Source: Paraburkholderia fungorum (GTDB lineage Bacteria > Pseudomonadota > Gammaproteobacteria > Burkholderiales > Burkholderiaceae). Taken from it: a stretch of DNA of 64,000 bases. This document shows positions 26,175-36,198 of the stretch, in pieces; the first letter of the stretch is position 1, and each line of letters opens with the position of its first letter. A program made the translations under genes and the position numbers. The notes under the pieces are model-generated. The model had not been told where the DNA came from. It made no database searches and was given only the letters and a program-made list of their open reading frames with translations. The stretch spans positions 102,494-166,493 of the forward strand of contig NZ_MCAS01000011.1 in the NCBI RefSeq assembly GCF_003610895.1, read 5' to 3'.

Positions 26175-27074
26175 TTACTTGCCGGGACGATCGCTCTCGC
26201 TGCTCGATCGCAGCCACTCGACGAAATCCCGCATATGCGTGGGCTTGTCGGCGTCCAGCGGCACCAATGCATAGTAAGTCGATCCCGCTGAAGTCAGATT
26301 GGGAAACGGCTTTTGCAGACGCCCCGAAGTACATTCCGCCTCGAGCGTAGGGAACGGCCCGATACCGAAACCCAGACCGTCGACGACGGCCTGCACGGTC
26401 ACAAAGAAATGATCGAACCGCAAGGTTCGGCCGGCTCGAAGGGTCGGCTGACCGGCTGTCTCGGCCCACATCTCCCAATCCCGGGGACGCGACTCCGTGG
26501 TGAGCCAGGTTTCGTCGGCAAGCTGTTCAATCGACAGAATGCCGGTTTTCGCGATCAGCTTCGGGCTGGCGATCACCGTATTGCGCTCCCTGAACAATGG
26601 CCACGCCTGAAATTGCCCGTCGGCAGGGACCTCGCGGCGAATCGCCAGATCGAAACTGCCGCGTAAGGTGGAATCGGTGGAAAGCGCCGTGGAAACGCGC
26701 ACGTCCACGTCCGGACAGATCGCCTTGAAGGAGGGCAGGCGCGGGATCAGCCAGCGCATCGCAACCGTCGCCGACGCGCTGACGCGAATCACCTTGAGGT
26801 GCTGGCTCTTTCCATACCGTTCCGCCGCGTCCGCAATCTGATCGAAAGCGACGCTGATCTCACGGGCGAAGGCCCGTGCGTGCCCGGACGCCACCATGCT
26901 TTGTCCGTCCCGCACGAATAGCGGCTGGCCGAGCCAGTCCTCAAGGATGGCGATGTGACGGCTCACGGCGCCGTGAGTCAGGTTGAGCTTTCGCGCAGCG
27001 GCGGAGTAACTGCCCGCGCGCGCGGCGACTTCAAACACACGTAAAGCATTGAGCGGAGGGAGTTTGGATCGCAT
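26175..27074 (-). CDS. LysR-family regulator of the phosphonoacetate genes (GcvA-like)
   Basis: 299 residues. The opening L-P-P-L-N-A-L-R-V-F-E-V-A-A-R and H-G-A-V-S-R-H-I-A-I-L-E-D-W-L are typical of the GcvA/AmpR subgroup. Transcribed divergently from the phosphonoacetate hydrolase gene with a 98-base gap. In Pseudomonas fluorescens 23F a LysR-type PhnR activates phnA in response to phosphonoacetate rather than phosphate starvation; the arrangement here matches that known design, so an equivalent role is inferred. The 211 bases between this gene and the LysR gene ending at 25963 hold no convincing gene. Confidence 0.88.
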   Translation of the reverse strand: MRSKLPPLNALRVFEVAARAGSYSAAARKLNLTHGAVSRHIAILEDWLGQPLFVRDGQSMVASGHARAFAREISVAFDQIADAAERYGKSQHLKVIRVSASATVAMRWLIPRLPSFKAICPDVDVRVSTALSTDSTLRGSFDLAIRREVPADGQFQAWPLFRERNTVIASPKLIAKTGILSIEQLADETWLTTESRPRDWEMWAETAGQPTLRAGRTLRFDHFFVTVQAVVDGLGFGIGPFPTLEAECTSGRLQKPFPNLTSAGSTYYALVPLDADKPTHMRDFVEWLRSSSESDRPGK

Positions 27075-27154
27075 GTGTGAGTTTATCTAGCAAGTTCGGC
27101 ACAAATTTGTCGATTGTGTGAGCAGATTGAACATCATACGCTGATGCAAACTGA

Positions 27155-28402
<1,248 letters not shown>

Positions 28403-28453
28403 TAACGAAAAACGGCCAGCGCGGCGAAGACCGCGCGCCGCATGGAGACAGCA

Positions 28454-29743
28454 ATGCCCACAGATACGCCTGACGCGTTGCAGTACGCGTCGATCAAAGG
28501 GAGCACGACGTTCGCGCAATACAAGTGGCGTGCGTTGATCGGCGTGACCTTCTGTTACCTGTTCTACTACACCGGCCGGCAGACGCTGGGTTTTGCCGTC
28601 GCCGGTATTCAGCATGACTACGGTCTGTCGAAGTACGAGATCGGCTGGATTAGCGCGACGATGCTCTGGTGCTATGCCGGCGGCCAGTTCATCAACGGAA
28701 ATCTGGGCGACAAGCTGGGTGGCAAGACGATGATGATCGCCGGGGCCGTCCTGTCGCTGGCCGCGAACTGGTTATTCAGTTTCGGCCATACGTTCCTGTT
28801 CTTTCTGCTGGCGTGGGGGCTCAATGGCTATTTCCAGTCGATGGGTTTCGCGCCAGGCAGCCGCCTGCTTTCGAACTGGTGGGATCACAAACATCGCGGC
28901 TTCGTATATGGCATCTATGTGGGCTTTTCCGGATTCTCTTCGGTGCTCGCCTATATTTTTCCGGTCGTCATTCTGGGGGCGATGCAGCTTGGCTGGGTCT
29001 GGATTTTCCGTCTCGCGCCGCTTTCCATGCTGCTCGGTGCGCTGGTGTTGCTGCTATTCGTTTCTGAACGGCCGGAGGCCCGGCATCTGCCCGCTGCGGA
29101 CCATTCGGAAGACGCCGCTTCTTCCGAGGAGCCGGGCGACGAACTGACGAGCGCGCAGCGCTATGCGCTCGTGATGAAAAACTGGCGCCTCTACGTCACG
29201 GGTTTCGCAATCGGTTTTCAGAACGCCGCACGGTATGCGCTGGTTGTCTGGGTGCCGGTCCATTTTCTCGGCATGGACTGGAAGAACTCGTCGGCGCTGA
29301 TCGACCCGAAGTGGATCACGGTCGCGTTGCCGGTCGGCATGGCGCTGGGTTCGCTGTCCAATAGCTGGATCTCGGACGTGCTGTTTCAGGGGCGCCGCTA
29401 TATGGCGATCGTCTGGTACATGGTGCTGGCCTGCGCGACGGCTATCTTCATGATGTTCGTACCGCACGGCAGCATGCTTGCGATCGTGCTGCTGTTCCTG
29501 TGCGGCTTTTTCGTGTTTGGCCCGGCGTCTTCTTTCTGGGCCCTGTGTCCTGACATTTTCGGACGTCGCGCGGCGGGGACGGCGACAGGCGTGCTCAACA
29601 CCATGTCCTACATGTTCGCCGGTATCGGCGAGCCGGTGATCGGCCACATCATCGATGCGACCGGTCATACGGGGATCATCTTTCCGATTGTCGCGGGGCT
29701 TTGCGCAGCAAGCGCGGTGCTGTCGATGTCGATCCGGCGCTGA
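28454..29743 (+). CDS. MFS transporter, OPA type, probable phosphonoacetate importer
   Basis: 429 residues from ATG 28454, which has GGAGA 4-5 bases upstream (an in-frame ATG at 28442 lacks one). The Y-Y-T-G-R-Q-T-L-G-F stretch in TM1 and the loop G-D-K-L-G-G-K belong to the organophosphate:phosphate antiporter (GlpT/UhpT/PgtP) family; a long central loop rich in Asp and Glu separates the two six-TM halves. Immediately downstream of phnA, where characterised phosphonoacetate operons also place a transporter, so uptake of phosphonoacetate is inferred. The gene ends 22 bases from the convergent rhodanese-fusion gene. Confidence 0.9.
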   Translation: MPTDTPDALQYASIKGSTTFAQYKWRALIGVTFCYLFYYTGRQTLGFAVAGIQHDYGLSKYEIGWISATMLWCYAGGQFINGNLGDKLGGKTMMIAGAVLSLAANWLFSFGHTFLFFLLAWGLNGYFQSMGFAPGSRLLSNWWDHKHRGFVYGIYVGFSGFSSVLAYIFPVVILGAMQLGWVWIFRLAPLSMLLGALVLLLFVSERPEARHLPAADHSEDAASSEEPGDELTSAQRYALVMKNWRLYVTGFAIGFQNAARYALVVWVPVHFLGMDWKNSSALIDPKWITVALPVGMALGSLSNSWISDVLFQGRRYMAIVWYMVLACATAIFMMFVPHGSMLAIVLLFLCGFFVFGPASSFWALCPDIFGRRAAGTATGVLNTMSYMFAGIGEPVIGHIIDATGHTGIIFPIVAGLCAASAVLSMSIRR

Positions 29744-29765
29744 GGCGCGGCGCCCGGAGAAACCC

Positions 29766-30839
29766 TTAGATGCTGCCGTTCTCGACGGCGCGGCCTTCTG
29801 CGCGCCAGCGGAGCATGCCGCCGGGCAGGTTGGCAACCCGCTCGAATCCGGCCTGCCGCAGAATGATCGTGGCTTGCGCGGAGCGCCCGCCGGCCCGGCA
29901 AACGGTCACGATCGGGCGCTCCTTCGTGAGTTCGGCGGCGCGCCCGGCCAGGTCGCCTAATGGGATGAGCGTGGCGGCCTGAATGCGCCCCAACGGTCCG
30001 TCGAACTCGTCGGGCTCACGCACGTCGACGATCTCCACCGCATGCAGATTTTCCTCGAGCCACTGGGCGTTGATTTCCCAGATTCCCGCGAAACTGCATG
30101 TCAGCGGCGCCCAATCGGGTTCCGCCATCTGCGCGGGGTAGCTCGCCGCCAGGCCGCATTTCAGGTTTGCGGGCACGGCTATGTCGATCTGCTTCGGATG
30201 CGGCAAGCGCAGATTCGTCATATAGCCGGCGAAATCGTCTTCACACAGTTCGCCGCCAAGGCGCGGATTGAAGCGCCGCTCCTCGTCCACACTCGTGACC
30301 GTCAAGCCGCGATAGTCGTGGGCCGGGTAAAGCAGGCACGCGGCGGGCAGGGTAAAAATGTGATTGTGGATCGCGCGAAACATGGCGTGTGCGTCACCGC
30401 GCTGGAAATCCGTGCGCCCCGTGCCCCGGATCAACAGGCAATCGCCCGTAAACGCCATGGTTTCGTTGTCGAGCACGAGCGTGATGCAGCCATCGGTATG
30501 ACCCGGTGTCGCGCGTACGGTGAGGTACCTCGGACCAAACTCGACCCTGTCGCCATGGCTCAGATAGCGCTGTGCGCCTTCGGCGCCGCTCGCCGCCGAT
30601 ATCGCGATCTGACTACCTGTACGGCGATTGAGCATCCACGCGCCGGTCACGTGATCGGCGTGGACGTGGGTCTCGATGGTGTAGAGCAGATGCAATCCAA
30701 GCTCGTTGATCAAGGCGGTGTCCCGGCGCGCCTGTTCGAATACCGGATCGACCAGCACGGCTTCTCGCGTCGTGCTGTCGGCGAGAAGATACGTGTAAGT
30801 TGAAGACTGCTGATCGAATAGCTGCCGGAAGATCAACAC
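29766..30839 (-). CDS. Persulfide dioxygenase-rhodanese fusion protein
   Basis: 357 residues from a GTG at 30839 with GGAG 7 bases upstream. The N-terminal metallo-beta-lactamase domain (about 1-240) has H58-V-H60-A-D62-H63, His114 in T-P-G-H-T-D-G, Asp133 in T-G-D and His174, the ETHE1-type mononuclear iron site. The C-terminal rhodanese domain (about 255-350) has the active-site loop C-R-A-G-G-R-S with Cys314. A Paraburkholderia phytofirmans fusion of this layout (PRF) is characterised and links glutathione persulfide oxidation to sulfur transfer; this gene looks like a close homologue. Downstream of a peroxiredoxin gene in one leftward operon. Confidence 0.94.
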   Translation of the reverse strand: MLIFRQLFDQQSSTYTYLLADSTTREAVLVDPVFEQARRDTALINELGLHLLYTIETHVHADHVTGAWMLNRRTGSQIAISAASGAEGAQRYLSHGDRVEFGPRYLTVRATPGHTDGCITLVLDNETMAFTGDCLLIRGTGRTDFQRGDAHAMFRAIHNHIFTLPAACLLYPAHDYRGLTVTSVDEERRFNPRLGGELCEDDFAGYMTNLRLPHPKQIDIAVPANLKCGLAASYPAQMAEPDWAPLTCSFAGIWEINAQWLEENLHAVEIVDVREPDEFDGPLGRIQAATLIPLGDLAGRAAELTKERPIVTVCRAGGRSAQATIILRQAGFERVANLPGGMLRWRAEGRAVENGSI

Positions 30840-30872
30840 AGTTTGGCTCCGAGGTTCGCGTTTGCGGGTACT

Positions 30873-31529
30873 TTACTTGGGTTGCTCAACGTAGCGCAGG
30901 TAAGGCTTCACCGTTTTGAAGCCCTGCGGATATTTTTGCGCCGCGGCATCGTTTGAAACAGAGGTTGGAATGATCACGTCTTCGCCCGGTTTCCAGTTCA
31001 CCGGCGTTGCCACCGAGTGTTTCGCGTTGAGCTGCAGTGCATCGAGCAGGCGCAGCACTTCGTCGAAATTGCGGCCTGCGCTCATTGGATAGACGAGCAT
31101 TGCCTTGACCTTCTTGTCCGGCCCGATGAGAAACACCGAGCGGATGGTGGCATTGTCCACGGCGGTGCGCGGTCCGCCGCCGCTTGCCTCGGGGTGAATC
31201 ATATCGTAGCGCTTCGCGACCGTCAGGTCCGCGTCGCCGATCAGCGGGTAGTTGATCGCGTGGCCTTGCGTCTCCGCGATGTCCTTGACCCACTCGTTAT
31301 GGTCACTGACCGGATCGATGCTGAGCCCGATAATTTTCGTGTTGCGCTTGTCGAATTCCGGCTTGAGGCCCGCCAGGTATCCGAGTTCCGTGGTGCAAAC
31401 CGGGGTGAAATCCTTTGGATGCGAAAACAGGATCGCCCACTGGTCGCCGATCCATTCATGAAAGTGAATGGTTCCTTCCGTGGTTTCGGCAGTGAAATCG
31501 GGCGCGTCTTCTCCCAGTCGAATTGACAT
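30873..31529 (-). CDS. 1-Cys peroxiredoxin (Prx6 family)
   Basis: 218 residues from ATG 31529, which has GGAGG 6 bases upstream; the adjacent ATG at 31532 is too close to it, and a much longer frame to 31688 is not family-like. The peroxidatic Cys45 sits in D-F-T-P-V-C-T-T-E-L-G. No other cysteine is present, as expected for 1-Cys enzymes that need an external thiol such as glutathione. It has the long Prx6 C-terminal arm. The persulfide dioxygenase gene starts 33 bases downstream, so both are likely co-transcribed in defence against peroxide and reactive sulfur. Confidence 0.94.
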   Translation of the reverse strand: MSIRLGEDAPDFTAETTEGTIHFHEWIGDQWAILFSHPKDFTPVCTTELGYLAGLKPEFDKRNTKIIGLSIDPVSDHNEWVKDIAETQGHAINYPLIGDADLTVAKRYDMIHPEASGGGPRTAVDNATIRSVFLIGPDKKVKAMLVYPMSAGRNFDEVLRLLDALQLNAKHSVATPVNWKPGEDVIIPTSVSNDAAAQKYPQGFKTVKPYLRYVEQPK

Positions 31530-32098
31530 CATTAGCCTCCATAGGGTGGGTGCATCAGGGTGCCCGTGTCGCGGTGGAGCGGGGTACGCCAGGGCTACCT
31601 GGGGTTGGGTTTCGATTGATCCGACTCGAGATCGCCCCAAGGCCGGTTGCATGGCATCGCCCTGGCGGACCATTCGCGGGTCGCCCATATAGCGTAGAAC
31701 AAAAAAAGACTTTCGCTATCAGCAGACGTTAGGGTGAATCCGCCGTTATGGCGGCCAGCTTTGCTGGCACACCGAAGAAACACCCCCGCAGGTTGATCCG
31801 CTTCGTGCCCGGATTGCTGCGATACGTGGGCGCAGCCGTCTCGCTGCCAGCCCAGTTTATGTTCGTAAGATCCGTGACCCGTCATCGACATGGCGCTTTC
31901 GCATCATGCGCTCACGTTAGACAGCGGATCTGCAGAACCCTCCTCGCGACGCGCGACACACCGGTCAAACATCGCACCTCTGCAGTCCAGACAGTTCTAC
32001 GCATTTTTTCAGTACCCCGCGGTGCGCGCTCGAGGCGTGCGCTGCGGGCTTGTGTTTGGTCTGTCGGCTCCATCAATCAAAACATGCAGAGGGGAAGT
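31530..32098. other. 569-base intergenic region between peroxiredoxin and lipoprotein genes
   Basis: Contains the peroxiredoxin ribosome-binding site and presumably divergent promoters. An inverted repeat with arms ATAGCG (31689-31694) and CGCTAT (31714-31719) flanks an A7 tract. It resembles part of an OxyR site but the spacing does not fit. Open frames across it have no family resemblance. No RNA gene was recognised. Confidence 0.4.
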
Positions 32099-33790
32099 AT
32101 GAGGAAAGTCTCGTTCATGGCGCTGTCGGCGATAACGCTGGCAAGCGCGTTAGTGGCCGCCTGCGGCGGCAGTCTCAACAACGACCCGGCACCCACCGCC
32201 GCCACGTCGCCGGCCGGCGCGTCGGCGCCCGTTGCGGCGTCAACGCCGGCGGTTGCGGCAGCAAGCGTCAAGTGGTCGCTGGATAGCGGCGTGCAACCGG
32301 CGGCGGCCCAGATCAACGTGGGCACGTCGATCGGCAAGGGCGCCGGCGCGACGCCGTTTACGCTCGACAAGCTGGCGCTCGATCCGAACAACACGCAGAA
32401 CACGAGCAACCCGTTTCTGACGACGGGCAACGTGCCCGACACGGCCGCCGGCTATTGCGACTACACCGTCACGCCGCCGGTTCGGAAGACCTATGCGACC
32501 GGCTCGAAGTTCGTCATGCCGCCGACCGATCCGCTCGTCAACATGGCGCCGTTCTATTTCCCGCTGGTGTACACCAGCAACCTGACGACGACCGGCAACG
32601 TGAACGGCACGACCACGCCGATCATCGGCCTGTTCGACTGGCGTCCGAAGGACATCAACGAATCGGTTGTCGCAGCTGAATCGGACGACAACGGCAAGAC
32701 CTGGTACTTCATGCAGAACGTGCTGGAACTCAACCCTGGCGTGTGTCCCGCCACGATCACGAGCACCAATGCAGCGACCACCGCCGACAACGGCTGGGGC
32801 CATGCATCGCTGCTGCAACTGCCGGGTACGCAGGCCGCGACCGGTCAGATGCTCTACACGCTCAATCGCGACCCGGCCAAGGTCGACGTGGCGCCGCTGA
32901 ACGTGATCTCGCTGCCGCTCGCCAGCGCCAAGTTCCCGATCTGGAACACCAACAACACCAACGTGGGCGGTCAGGACATCGCCGCCGTCGCGACGGCGAC
33001 CACCAACACGGCGGGTGCGGTCAACCCGGTCGTCGTGCAGCAGACGAGCGGTTTGCTGAACCCGGACGGGATCATGGCGGTCGTGCCGAACACCGACCCG
33101 ACCAAGCCGACCACGGTGCTGTACGTACAAAAGATCCTGAATGGCGACAACACGGGCAGCACCGCCATGCCGGTTGCCAACCAGTGCGCGAAGGCGCCGT
33201 TTAGCGGCAAGACCAACCACGACATTTCGAACGTGCGTCTGGCCACGACGAAGGACGGCGTGAACTTCACCGATCTGGGTGTGGTGAGTGGCCTGAACGA
33301 TCCGACCACGGTGGACTACAACGGCACCCGCTGGATCAGCCCGCGTGGCACGCTGATCGATATCAACGGCGACGGCAGCCGCTGGGGCCTGTACTTCTCG
33401 GGTGGCAACTGTCTGGACGGCGACTCGGACGCGTTCCACTACATCGGCTATGCGGAGTCGAGCGACCTGAAGACGTGGACGGTCTATAACGACATCAACA
33501 GCCCGATCGCGTCGATCAATTCGATCACGACGACCAACCAGGGTGGCGCGAAGACCACGGTGACGATTCCTGCCAAGGCGCCGATCATCCCGACGCAAAC
33601 ATGGTTTGCTCAGCGTCTCTATGCACCGACCGCCATTCAGATCGATGCGACACACCTGAGCGTGACGTTTGCCGGTTATGGCGTGCAGTCGCCGAACACC
33701 AATCTGCTGAACTACCGTCAGATCGGCAATGTGGTGCTGACGGCCAGCAAGGCGCTGCCGAAAGCACCGAACAACATCAACAACCAGTAA
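32099..33790 (+). CDS. Secreted Asp-box (beta-propeller-like) lipoprotein, function unknown
   Basis: 563 residues from ATG 32099 after AGGGGAAG; the frame is open upstream without similar composition. Lipoprotein signal peptide with lipobox L-V-A-A-C (Cys about 22), followed by an Ala/Pro/Thr-rich linker. The body contains a perfect sialidase-type Asp box S-D-D-N-G-K-T-W, a related T-K-D-G-V-N-F turn and an S-S-D-L-K-T-W turn as seen in glycoside-hydrolase beta-propellers, plus a D-I-N-G-D-G-S calcium-loop-like motif. It is Asn- and Thr-rich, unlike its neighbours. The conserved catalytic set of sialidases was not identified, so it could be an enzyme or a binding protein. The next gene encodes a TonB-dependent receptor. 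Confidence 0.7.
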   Translation: MRKVSFMALSAITLASALVAACGGSLNNDPAPTAATSPAGASAPVAASTPAVAAASVKWSLDSGVQPAAAQINVGTSIGKGAGATPFTLDKLALDPNNTQNTSNPFLTTGNVPDTAAGYCDYTVTPPVRKTYATGSKFVMPPTDPLVNMAPFYFPLVYTSNLTTTGNVNGTTTPIIGLFDWRPKDINESVVAAESDDNGKTWYFMQNVLELNPGVCPATITSTNAATTADNGWGHASLLQLPGTQAATGQMLYTLNRDPAKVDVAPLNVISLPLASAKFPIWNTNNTNVGGQDIAAVATATTNTAGAVNPVVVQQTSGLLNPDGIMAVVPNTDPTKPTTVLYVQKILNGDNTGSTAMPVANQCAKAPFSGKTNHDISNVRLATTKDGVNFTDLGVVSGLNDPTTVDYNGTRWISPRGTLIDINGDGSRWGLYFSGGNCLDGDSDAFHYIGYAESSDLKTWTVYNDINSPIASINSITTTNQGGAKTTVTIPAKAPIIPTQTWFAQRLYAPTAIQIDATHLSVTFAGYGVQSPNTNLLNYRQIGNVVLTASKALPKAPNNINNQ

Positions 33791-33850
33791 GGAACTGGCC
33801 CGATTCAGGCGCGGCGCGGTGGCGCCGTGCCTGAATGGATGGCAGAGCAG

Positions 33851-33884
33851 GCCGCCCCGGTTGGCAAACCGCGGCGGCTTTTCC
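33851..33884 (+). terminator. Rho-independent terminator after the lipoprotein gene
   Basis: Arms GCCGCC-C-CGGTT and AACCG-C-GGCGGC pair around a GGCA loop with a single C/C mismatch, followed by TTTT and a second T-run. It separates the lipoprotein transcript from the receptor operon. Confidence 0.85.
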
Positions 33885-34011
33885 CGTTTTTGTTGCGCAT
33901 GCAACCGGATTAGGTTCGTAAGGTATCCATCACGGTCGATTAACGCCCGGTCTTTAGCATGGCCTTATTCGCTGATCACTCGACGGTCATTCAAGACAAG
34001 GATGCTGAAAC

Positions 34012-36183
34012 ATGCAACGGGTACGTTCAAGGTTCCGCAAGAAACCGCTTACGCAGTTCGTTCTGGCCTCGCTTTGCGCAGCCGGCACGCAGCTTTCCTT
34101 CGCTCAGGCCTCCGGGGATCTCGGCTCGGTGCAAAGCACGGCGACGGGGTCGTCCGCCGGCGCCGCGGCGCCCTCCGGCAACGTGCAGTCGGCACCGGCC
34201 CAGGCGCCGTCGCAAGGGGTGTTGAGCGCAAGCGAGCCGAAGTCGATCGTTAGCCGCCACTACATCGAGAACAGCACGGCGCCGAGCGCGAACTATAGCG
34301 ACATCATTCAGATTTCCCCGAGCGTGTCCAATATCGACCCTAACGGTGCGGGTTTGATGGAGTCGCAGAGCCTGTCGATTCGCGGCTTTCAGGACGGTCA
34401 ATACAACGTGACCTTCGACGGTATTCCGTTTGGCGACTCGAACGACTTCACCCATCATTCGACATCGTTCTTCTCGTCGCGCAATATCGGTTCGATCGCG
34501 GTGGATCGCGGTCCAGGCGACGCTTCGCAGATCGGCTTTGCGACCTTCGGCGGCACGATCGCCGTGCAGTCGGTGGAACCGTCGCTGACACCGAAGTTCA
34601 CGGTTTTCGGTTCGTACGGCAGTTTCAACACCTGGACGAGCGGCGCCGAACTCAACACGGGCGACATGCAGCAGTGGGGCGATGCGCGCGCGGTGGTCGG
34701 CTACAACCACGTCGGCAGCGACGGATACCTGACCAACGGGGCGCAGCGCCGCGACAATTTTTTCTTCAAGCTCGACAAGCCGCTCGGCGACGACACGCTG
34801 CTCACCTTGTATGCGGACTACAGCCGCATTCACCAGAATGTGTCGCTCGGCGCGACGGCCGCGCAGATTCGCGAGTTCGGGCCGAACTTTGGCCTGAGCG
34901 GCGATCCGTCGAGCCAGTCGTACTACGGCTACAACTTCGATCGCATCAGCACGGACTTCGAGTACATCGGCATCAAAACGAAACTCGCGGACTGGAAGAT
35001 CGAAAACAAGCTGTACACCTACGCGTATTACCACGACGGCTTCAATGGTCTGGACCCGAACGGAGAAACGCCGAACGGCACCACGTTCGGGCCGAACAAC
35101 GTGCCGGGCCAGCAGATGGCCAACAACTATCGCGCGTTTGGCGACGTGGTGAACGCCGAGCGGCAGATCGGCCCGGGCAAGCTGCAACTCGGCGCGTGGC
35201 TCACGCATCAGTCGAATTTCCGCGACAACATGAACGTGGACGATTCGCTGAATTTCGCGCTCGAGCAGTTGAACTTCACGATGCACGACACGTTCCTCAC
35301 ATTCGAACCGTTCATCCAGTACGAGTGGCAATTGCCGCACGGTCTGACCGTGACGCCGGGCGTGAAGTACGTGTCGTTCAATCGCAGTATCGATTCGCCG
35401 ATCGATCAAGGCTCCGGCGCGGCGGTGGACTTCAGCCATACGTGGACGAAGGTGCTGCCGTCGCTGACCCTGCATGAGCAGATCAACCCGAACTGGAGTG
35501 CCTATATCCAGTACGCCCAAGGTTTTCTCGCACCGAACCTGAATGTGTTCTACGTGCAGAACCCATCCGTCTCCGGCCAGCCTGACCCCGAGCAGACGGA
35601 CAACTATCAGATCGGCACCACCTACAGGACCGACCGGCTCACCGTCTCCGCGGACCTGTACTACATCAACTTCCGCAACGCGGTGACGAGCCGCGTGGTG
35701 GGCGGCAACGCGACGTTCTCGAATGCGGGCGGCGCGGTCTACAAAGGCTTCGAATCGGAAGCGACGTTCTATGCCGGACTCGGTTTCAGCCTGTACGGCA
35801 ACCTGACGTTCAATTCGGCCAAACAGAAAAGCACCGACACGTGGATGCCGAACGCACCGCAATCCACCGCCGCTCTCGGTCTGATCTATGAACGCGGTCC
35901 GCTGTACGGCTCGTTGATCACCAAGTTCGTCGGCCATCAGTTCGGCGACACGGGCGACACGCAGCCGCTCGGCGGATTCGCGGTGACGAACCTGTCCGGC
36001 GTCTACACGATCAAGAGCCCGGCCGCCTGGATGCACAACACGCGCATCGGCCTCGAAATCGACAACCTTTTCAACCGCACCAGCATCAACGGCCTGGCCG
36101 GCTATACCGCAGCCGACAACACGCCCTTGTACTGGACGATTCCCGGTCGTGCGTTCGTCGCCACGCTGTCCACCGACTTCTAA
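34012..36183 (+). CDS. TonB-dependent outer-membrane receptor
   Basis: 723 residues with an Arg/Lys-rich signal peptide (cleavage near L-S-F-A-Q), then a Ser/Ala/Gln-rich linker of about 50 residues. The plug domain (about 85-195) contains L-S-I-R-G-F and G-I-P-F-G-D-S-N-D, and ends I-A-V-D-R-G-P-G-D-A-S-Q-I-G. The 22-strand barrel follows and ends in F-V-A-T-L-S-T-D-F, with the C-terminal Phe for assembly. Late motifs L-E-I-D-N-L-F-N-R are typical of the family. AAGGA precedes the ATG. The dedicated exbB, exbD and tonB genes follow directly, so energised uptake of a specific ligand is clear; the ligand (siderophore, carbohydrate or phosphoester) is not. Confidence 0.93.
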   Translation: MQRVRSRFRKKPLTQFVLASLCAAGTQLSFAQASGDLGSVQSTATGSSAGAAAPSGNVQSAPAQAPSQGVLSASEPKSIVSRHYIENSTAPSANYSDIIQISPSVSNIDPNGAGLMESQSLSIRGFQDGQYNVTFDGIPFGDSNDFTHHSTSFFSSRNIGSIAVDRGPGDASQIGFATFGGTIAVQSVEPSLTPKFTVFGSYGSFNTWTSGAELNTGDMQQWGDARAVVGYNHVGSDGYLTNGAQRRDNFFFKLDKPLGDDTLLTLYADYSRIHQNVSLGATAAQIREFGPNFGLSGDPSSQSYYGYNFDRISTDFEYIGIKTKLADWKIENKLYTYAYYHDGFNGLDPNGETPNGTTFGPNNVPGQQMANNYRAFGDVVNAERQIGPGKLQLGAWLTHQSNFRDNMNVDDSLNFALEQLNFTMHDTFLTFEPFIQYEWQLPHGLTVTPGVKYVSFNRSIDSPIDQGSGAAVDFSHTWTKVLPSLTLHEQINPNWSAYIQYAQGFLAPNLNVFYVQNPSVSGQPDPEQTDNYQIGTTYRTDRLTVSADLYYINFRNAVTSRVVGGNATFSNAGGAVYKGFESEATFYAGLGFSLYGNLTFNSAKQKSTDTWMPNAPQSTAALGLIYERGPLYGSLITKFVGHQFGDTGDTQPLGGFAVTNLSGVYTIKSPAAWMHNTRIGLEIDNLFNRTSINGLAGYTAADNTPLYWTIPGRAFVATLSTDF

Positions 36184-36198
36184 CTGGAGATTGATTCA

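Noticed and set aside
31689..31719. OxyR-like site upstream of the peroxiredoxin gene
   Set aside because: ATAG and CTAT elements are present, but spacing does not match the OxyR consensus; kept only as an inverted repeat.
32240..33904. 554-codon minus-strand frame opposite the lipoprotein
   Set aside because: Composition is Arg/Val/His-rich shadow; the plus-strand frame has signal peptide and Asp box.
33885..34011. Pho box before the TonB receptor operon
   Set aside because: A GGTCATTCAAGAC stretch hints at it, but no two CTGTCAT-like repeats with correct spacing are visible, so PhoB control cannot be claimed.
34027..36036. 669-codon minus-strand frame opposite the TonB receptor
   Set aside because: Shadow frame; the receptor has complete plug, barrel and C-terminal Phe.
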